Source: Algoriphagus sp. (GTDB taxonomy: Bacteria; Bacteroidota; Bacteroidia; Cytophagales; Cyclobacteriaceae). From it: a stretch of DNA of 64,000 bases. The notes under the pieces are model-generated. The model was not told the origin of the DNA, ran no database searches, and saw only the letters and a list, made by a program, of their open reading frames with translations. How positions within the stretch are numbered: position 1 is the stretch's first letter; every line of letters starts with the position of its first letter. Positions 59,403-64,000 of the stretch are shown in pieces. The position numbers and the translations under genes are program-made. The stretch is from positions 1 through 64,000 of the forward strand of contig JAQSDM010000009.1 in the NCBI GenBank assembly GCA_029945945.1. The letters run 5' to 3'.

Positions 59403-60722
59403 ATGCCCGATAAATTGAAAGAACAGGGAGCCATACCGGTGACCAAAGTGCAGCGAGCGGCAAAGTTTTTTTCCACCGGAGCGAAAGTCGGTGGCAACTA
59501 TATGAAGCATTACGCTAAAAAGATGGTGAATCCCTCGATGGATAAGGAAGAACTTCATCTCAACAATGCGACTGATATTTATAAATCTCTGAGTGAATTA
59601 AAGGGTTCGGCTCTGAAAGTTGCTCAAATGATGTCCATGGATAAGAATCTCCTTCCAAGAGCCTATCAGGACAAATTCACCATGGCACAATATTCTGCAC
59701 CGCCATTATCCTATCCTTTGGTGGTGAAGACATTCCAAAAGTATTTTGGGAAGACTCCAGAACAAATGTTCGATACTTTCACCAGATCAGCGGTTAATGC
59801 GGCTTCGATCGGTCAGGTGCACAAGGCTACCAAAGATGGTAAAGAACTTGCCGTGAAAATCCAATATCCTGGAGTAGCAGATTCGGTAAGTTCTGATTTG
59901 AAATTAGTGCGGCCTTTTGCACTCAGGCTATTGAATATGAACGAGCGTGAGCTGGATCATTACATGGCGGAAGTGGAGGAGAAGCTTTTGGAGGAAACTG
60001 ATTACATTTTGGAAGTTCAGCGATCCCGTGAGATATCAGAAGAGTGTGGTCATATTCCAAATCTGAAATTCCCGAAATATTACGATGAATTCAGCTCTGA
60101 GCGAATCATCACAATGGATTGGATTGAAGGAAAACACATTAAAGAATGGATGGACACCAATCCAACTCAGAAAGCTAAAAACAAAATAGGGCAGGCGCTT
60201 TGGGATTTTTATCACCACCAGGTTCACAATCTGAAGCAGGTTCACGCTGATCCTCACCCGGGCAATTTCATTGTTCAGGAAGGCGATCAGTTGGGAATCA
60301 TTGACTTTGGTTGCGTGAAAGTAATTCCTGAGGATTTCTACCAAGGCTATTTTGCTTTGATCAAGAAGGAATTGCTTATCAACGAAGACGAGTTGAACCA
60401 GATTTTTTATGATCTTGAATTCATTTCTGACAAAGACACGGATGTAGAGAAGGCATATTTCAAAGGAGTCTTCAAGGAAATGATATCCTTGCTTGGAAAG
60501 CCTTTCCATGTAGAGAAGTTTGACTTTGCTGACAATCAATTCTTTGAGCAAATCTTCCAGTTGGGAGATAGGATTTCGAATGATAAGATGTTCAGAAAGT
60601 CCAGACAAGCCAGAGGATCAAGACATGGTTTGTATGTCAATCGGACCTATTTTGGAATTTACAATTTGCTTAATCAGCTTGAGGCGGAAGTAGATACGAC
60701 CAAGCCGGAATGGTTGAAATAA
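59403..60722 (+). CDS. ABC1/UbiB/COQ8-family atypical kinase
   Basis: A 439-residue ABC1 (AarF/UbiB) kinase-like protein. Features: the KxGQ region in ELKGSALKVAQMMSMDKN, where the motif reads K72-V-A74-Q75 instead of KxGQ; an A-rich loop NAASIGQVH (132-140); VKIQYPGV with Lys152; HADPHPGNF (281-289) with catalytic Asp283; and DFG at 301-303. No C-terminal transmembrane segment is seen, unlike UbiB. UbiB/COQ8 supports quinone biosynthesis; this organism's quinone pathway in this window is menaquinone, so the role is open. Confidence 0.87.
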   Translation: MPDKLKEQGAIPVTKVQRAAKFFSTGAKVGGNYMKHYAKKMVNPSMDKEELHLNNATDIYKSLSELKGSALKVAQMMSMDKNLLPRAYQDKFTMAQYSAPPLSYPLVVKTFQKYFGKTPEQMFDTFTRSAVNAASIGQVHKATKDGKELAVKIQYPGVADSVSSDLKLVRPFALRLLNMNERELDHYMAEVEEKLLEETDYILEVQRSREISEECGHIPNLKFPKYYDEFSSERIITMDWIEGKHIKEWMDTNPTQKAKNKIGQALWDFYHHQVHNLKQVHADPHPGNFIVQEGDQLGIIDFGCVKVIPEDFYQGYFALIKKELLINEDELNQIFYDLEFISDKDTDVEKAYFKGVFKEMISLLGKPFHVEKFDFADNQFFEQIFQLGDRISNDKMFRKSRQARGSRHGLYVNRTYFGIYNLLNQLEAEVDTTKPEWLK

Positions 60723-60727
60723 ATAAT

Positions 60728-60757
60728 AAAAAAGGGAAGCGATCGCTTCCCTTTTTT
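60728..60757. terminator. Bidirectional terminator between the ABC1 kinase and the sugar dehydrogenase
   Basis: Perfect palindrome of AAAAAAGGGAAGC and GCTTCCCTTTTTT around GATC, lying between convergent genes. Confidence 0.9.
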
Positions 60758-60758
60758 A

Positions 60759-61958
60759 TTACTGGGCTGTGTAGGTAACCCGATAAATAACTCCAGCCAT
60801 GTCATCTGAGATCAGCAAACTTCCATCAGGCAATTCCTGAACATCCACAGGTCTTCCCCAAACTTCCTGACTTACTTCATCCAGCCATCCCGATGCAAAT
60901 ATTTTTTCACCGGTAACATTTCCGGTAGCATCGATTTCTTCCAATGCTACGACATAACCTGATTTTTTTGTTCTGTTCCAAGACCCATGTTTTGCGATCA
61001 GAGCCTGGTTTTTATATTCAGCGGGAAACATTCCTCCCTCGTAAAATCGAATTCCCAATGGAGCAGTGTGAGCTCCTAATTTCGCAGCAGGCTGAACATA
61101 CTCACTTTGTGCTTTGCCTTTGTCCCCAAACTCAGGGTCTTTGATCGTACCCGCGTGCCAATACGGATAGCCGAAGTGTTGGCCTTTTGCAGTGACCCTG
61201 TTTAGCTCGCAATCTGGTGTATCATCTCCAAGCATGTCACGACCATTATCTGTAAACCACATTTCTCCAGTTACAGGATGCCAGTCAAACCCAACCGTAT
61301 TTCGAACTCCGTGGGCATAGACTTCCGGTTTAGCATTTGGTGTTTTTACGTCAAGGCGAGTGATGCTGGCGAAGATTTCCTCTTCAGGATCACAAATATT
61401 GCAAGGAGCACCAACCGGCACATAAAGCATTCCATCAGGGCCAAAAGCAATGAACTTCCAACCATGATGCTTTTCTGTAGGATATTGATCATAAACTACT
61501 TCATAGGTTGGATTTGAGAGATTGTTTTTGATGTCTTTAAATCGAATGATTCGATGGACTTCTGCTACATAGAGATCACCATCCTTGTAAGCCACTCCAT
61601 TTGGCATATTCAGGCCTTCGGCCAAAATAAACTTCGAGTCAGCTTTTCCATCACCATTTTCATCCACTAAGGCCAAAACATTCTTTCCCTGACGGTTTCC
61701 AACGAAGACAATTCCTTCCTCGCTGATTGCCATTGACCGGGCATTTGGTACATCCGCAGCCCAAACATCTATTTTAAAATTTGTCGGGAGCTTTATTTTT
61801 TCAAGTTTAACATCTGCTTTTGCTGCTCGGATGTCAGTTTTATTGGAACTATCGGGCGCTTTGATCGGATCCAGTTTGCCATTGTTCTGTTTACAACTTG
61901 CTGATAGGTAAGTGATTATCGTCAAAAAAAGAAAAGTGGATTTGAGCTTATGGTTCAT
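60759..61958 (-). CDS. PQQ-dependent sugar dehydrogenase-type lipoprotein (sorbosone dehydrogenase-like)
   Basis: A 399-residue lipoprotein: signal peptide with lipobox LSASC (Cys22), then a six-bladed beta-propeller of the soluble glucose/sorbosone dehydrogenase family. Blade motifs include GNRQGKNVLALVDENGDGKAD, NGVAYKDGDLYVAE and the conserved HGVRNTVGFDWHPVTGEMWFTDNGRDM (about 230-255). WGRPVDVQELPDGSLLISDDMAGVIYRV closes the propeller. Binding of PQQ is inferred from the family; no PQQ synthesis genes are near. Convergent with the ABC1 kinase. Confidence 0.85.
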   Translation of the reverse strand: MNHKLKSTFLFLTIITYLSASCKQNNGKLDPIKAPDSSNKTDIRAAKADVKLEKIKLPTNFKIDVWAADVPNARSMAISEEGIVFVGNRQGKNVLALVDENGDGKADSKFILAEGLNMPNGVAYKDGDLYVAEVHRIIRFKDIKNNLSNPTYEVVYDQYPTEKHHGWKFIAFGPDGMLYVPVGAPCNICDPEEEIFASITRLDVKTPNAKPEVYAHGVRNTVGFDWHPVTGEMWFTDNGRDMLGDDTPDCELNRVTAKGQHFGYPYWHAGTIKDPEFGDKGKAQSEYVQPAAKLGAHTAPLGIRFYEGGMFPAEYKNQALIAKHGSWNRTKKSGYVVALEEIDATGNVTGEKIFASGWLDEVSQEVWGRPVDVQELPDGSLLISDDMAGVIYRVTYTAQ

Positions 61959-62035
61959 GGGATTTGTTTTTGAAAATATAATCTAATCAAAAACAGAATG
62001 TTTTCAATTGGAACCTTTATAAACGGGTTAATAGT

Positions 62036-62043
62036 TATTTTTG
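62036..62043 (+). promoter_or_regulatory. Candidate near-leaderless -7 box for the ABC-F gene
   Basis: TATTTTTG matches TAnnTTTG and is followed by CGCC then the ATG at 62048. The start site would fall on or within the ATG. TTG at 62008-62010 is a possible but widely spaced -33 element. Confidence 0.45.
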
Positions 62044-62047
62044 CGCC

Positions 62048-63973
62048 ATGTTATCAATTAGTAATCTCTCTTATTTCATTGGAGGCCGCCCTCTTTATGA
62101 AAATGCCAACCTACACATCAAGCCTAAAGACAAAATTGGTCTGGTAGGTCAAAACGGAACTGGTAAATCCACCTTACTTAAAATCATCAATGGTGATTTT
62201 CAGCCAAGCTCAGGTGAGGTTCAAAAAGCAAAAGATTGTACGATCGGTTTTTTGAATCAGGATTTGCTTTCCTATCAGTCAGACGAAAGTATTCTGAACG
62301 TGGCTTTGGCGGCTTTTAAAGAGACTTTGAAATTGCAGGATGAAATCGAAGAAGTCTTGGTAAAGATGGAAACTGATCATTCCGATGAGATTATTCACAG
62401 GCTCGCGCATCTTCAGGATATGTTTGAGTCAAATGAAGGATATACGATTAAAGCAAAGGCGGAGGAAGTCCTGGAAGGAATAGGTTTCAAGACATCAGAC
62501 TTAGACAAACCGCTCCGAACTTTTTCAGGAGGATGGAGAATGCGAGTGATGCTTGCCAAGCTTCTTCTGGAAAAACCATCGCTTCTGATGCTCGATGAGC
62601 CTACCAACCACTTGGATTTGCCGTCCATTCAATGGGTGGAAAATTACCTCAGAACTTACGAAGGTGCAGTTGTGGTCGTTTCCCACGATCAGACTTTTTT
62701 GGATAATTGCATCAGCAGTACAGTAGAAGTTGCCAGCCAGACATTGACACTGTATCCAGGAAATTACTCTTTCTACAAAGAGGAGAAAGTAGAACGAATG
62801 GAAATCCAGCAGAATGCCTATGAGAATCAGCAACAGATGATCAAGAATACTGAAAAATTCATCGAGCGATTCCGTGCAAAAGCAACCAAATCAAATCAGG
62901 TTCAGTCGAGAATCAAAGCTTTGGACAGATTGGACAAGGTTCATGAAGTGGTCAACGATGAGGTTTCTGTAAATTTTAAATTCAAGTTTTCACAAAAATC
63001 AGGACGTGACGTAGTCGTTTTGGATCATGTGAGCAAAGCGTATGGGGACTTAGTAATTTTAAAAAATACGACAGCCAGGATCGAACGCGGTGATAAAATT
63101 GCCCTGATCGGTGCAAATGGAAAGGGAAAATCAACCCTTCTGAGAGTGATTGATGGTTCCGAAAAAATAACCGGAACAAGACAAGAAGGTCATAATGTGA
63201 TCAAAGCATTCTTCGCGCAGCATCAACTGGAAGCGTTGGATCTATCCAATGAAATTATCCAGGAACTGGCACAGGCGGGAAGTAAGAAGTCTGAAATGGA
63301 GCTTCGGGGCGTTTTGGGATGTTTCCTTTTTTCGAATGAAGAAGTCTTCAAAAAAATCAAGGTTCTTTCGGGCGGAGAAAAATCAAGAGTTGCCTTGGCG
63401 AAAACGTTGATCTCAGAAGCTAATTTTCTGCTTCTTGATGAGCCTACAAACCACTTGGACTTTCAATCTGTTAATATTTTGATTCAGGCGCTTCAACAAT
63501 ATGAAGGCACATTTTTGACGGTTTCCCACGACAGACATTTCATCAGAGGTGTAGCCAATAAGATTTGGTACATAGAAAACCACGAGATCAAGGAGTACCT
63601 GGGAACGTATGATGAATACGAGTTTTGGAAATCTCAGCAGCAGGAAGTGAAAGCCAGTACACCTGTATCAAAAGCTGAGAAAAAGGTGCAACAACCTACT
63701 CCAAGAAGCCAGCCGGAAGTCCTACAAGCCAAGCGCGATTTGAAAAAATTGGAGGATGAGATGAAATTAGTTGAAGATGAAATCGGAAAACTGGAAGGCC
63801 AAAAATTAGTTTTGGAGAAAAAAATGGCGGACCCAGACCTATATTCCAATGAATCTGAAGCTCAAAGAACTCAGGAAAACTATCAGAAGATTCAAGGATA
63901 TTTGGAAAAAATCAATTCCAAATGGGAAGCCCTTGTGGATCAGATTTCTGCCTTGCAGGAAATGGTCAGTTGA
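62048..63973 (+). CDS. ABC-F family ATPase
   Basis: A 641-residue protein with two ATP-binding cassettes and no membrane segment. Walker A loops are GQNGTGKST (34-42) and GANGKGKST (~355), signatures FSGGWRMRVMLAKLL and LSGGEKSRVALAKTL, and both DEPTNHLD Walker B motifs. A linker follows the first cassette and a charged coiled coil (about 555-640) ends the protein, the Uup/YheS-type layout. ABC-F proteins act at the ribosome E site in translation, resistance or stress. Which member this is cannot be told by eye. Confidence 0.9.
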   Translation: MLSISNLSYFIGGRPLYENANLHIKPKDKIGLVGQNGTGKSTLLKIINGDFQPSSGEVQKAKDCTIGFLNQDLLSYQSDESILNVALAAFKETLKLQDEIEEVLVKMETDHSDEIIHRLAHLQDMFESNEGYTIKAKAEEVLEGIGFKTSDLDKPLRTFSGGWRMRVMLAKLLLEKPSLLMLDEPTNHLDLPSIQWVENYLRTYEGAVVVVSHDQTFLDNCISSTVEVASQTLTLYPGNYSFYKEEKVERMEIQQNAYENQQQMIKNTEKFIERFRAKATKSNQVQSRIKALDRLDKVHEVVNDEVSVNFKFKFSQKSGRDVVVLDHVSKAYGDLVILKNTTARIERGDKIALIGANGKGKSTLLRVIDGSEKITGTRQEGHNVIKAFFAQHQLEALDLSNEIIQELAQAGSKKSEMELRGVLGCFLFSNEEVFKKIKVLSGGEKSRVALAKTLISEANFLLLDEPTNHLDFQSVNILIQALQQYEGTFLTVSHDRHFIRGVANKIWYIENHEIKEYLGTYDEYEFWKSQQQEVKASTPVSKAEKKVQQPTPRSQPEVLQAKRDLKKLEDEMKLVEDEIGKLEGQKLVLEKKMADPDLYSNESEAQRTQENYQKIQGYLEKINSKWEALVDQISALQEMVS

Positions 63974-64000
63974 TCAGGTTTCGCTTTCAGTCCCAATTAC

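Noticed and set aside
60036..60608. 190-residue open frame antisense to the ABC1 kinase
   Set aside because: Opposite strand of the conserved kinase core, and no independent promoter or motif.

Overview
The window looks like a chromosomal segment of a Bacteroidota bacterium, most plausibly an Algoriphagus-like member of the Cytophagales. This is inferred from several features: TAnnTTTG-type -7 promoter boxes, sparse Shine-Dalgarno sequences, a Porin_10-type outer-membrane protein, a type III glutamine synthetase, a Lacal_2735-type small protein, a menaquinone-only quinone pathway, and Sec/Tat lipoproteins. I see no rRNA, tRNA, CRISPR array, insertion sequence, integrase or phage gene. About 57 protein genes are called. 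Most are recognisable housekeeping or catabolic genes, and no clear-cut novel multi-gene system stands out.

Region by region. 1-2.2 kb: the tail of an unknown, possibly helicase-type protein, then a hipB-hipA toxin-antitoxin pair with three upstream palindromes. 2.2-6.1 kb: a DUF218 envelope protein and a large FAD/Fe-S oxidoreductase. 6.2-13.3 kb: a complete histidine-utilisation operon (hutH-hutI-hutU-hutG) with a divergent LysR regulator. 13.3-15.4 kb: a membrane-linked XRE regulator and a GH16 lipoprotein glucanase. 15.4-18.7 kb: menI-menF-menD, joined by ATGA overlaps. 18.8-25.5 kb: a phosphatase, a zinc-ribbon coiled-coil/Nif3 pair, lpxK, a porin and miaE. 25.6-33.7 kb: a MacB-like permease, a GMC oxidoreductase with an acyl-CoA-dehydrogenase-like partner, two secreted esterases, an OsmC protein and a pirin. 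33.9-36.5 kb: a Tat-exported molybdopterin hydroxylase with its 2Fe-2S subunit.

36.7-39.0 kb is an AT-rich, gene-poor stretch with a DinB protein, a VanZ protein, an unknown membrane protein and a long perfect inverted repeat. 39.0-46.2 kb: a eukaryote-type glycogen branching enzyme, mtaB, an outer-membrane barrel and glutamine synthetase III. 46.3-50.8 kb: a ROK kinase, a sulfatase, a ROK repressor and a divergent mannose-isomerase-like cupin, suggesting sugar-responsive control. 50.8-56.1 kb: a 55-residue protein, a MORN-repeat secreted protein, a FabH-like synthase with an unknown partner, a YedK/HMCES protease and a YheT hydrolase. 56.2-64 kb: pyruvate dehydrogenase E2, hslV, a TetR-like/ABC1-kinase pair, a PQQ-type sugar dehydrogenase lipoprotein and an ABC-F ATPase.

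The points I consider most worth checking are: the HipB operators straddling the hip promoter; the TetR-ABC1 kinase pair with an altered KxGQ motif; the animal-type urocanase and eukaryote-type branching enzyme; several palindromic operators; near-leaderless promoters; and two unexplained inverted-repeat structures near 37.4 and 41.3 kb. All family assignments come from recognising motifs and sequence by eye, with no database search.
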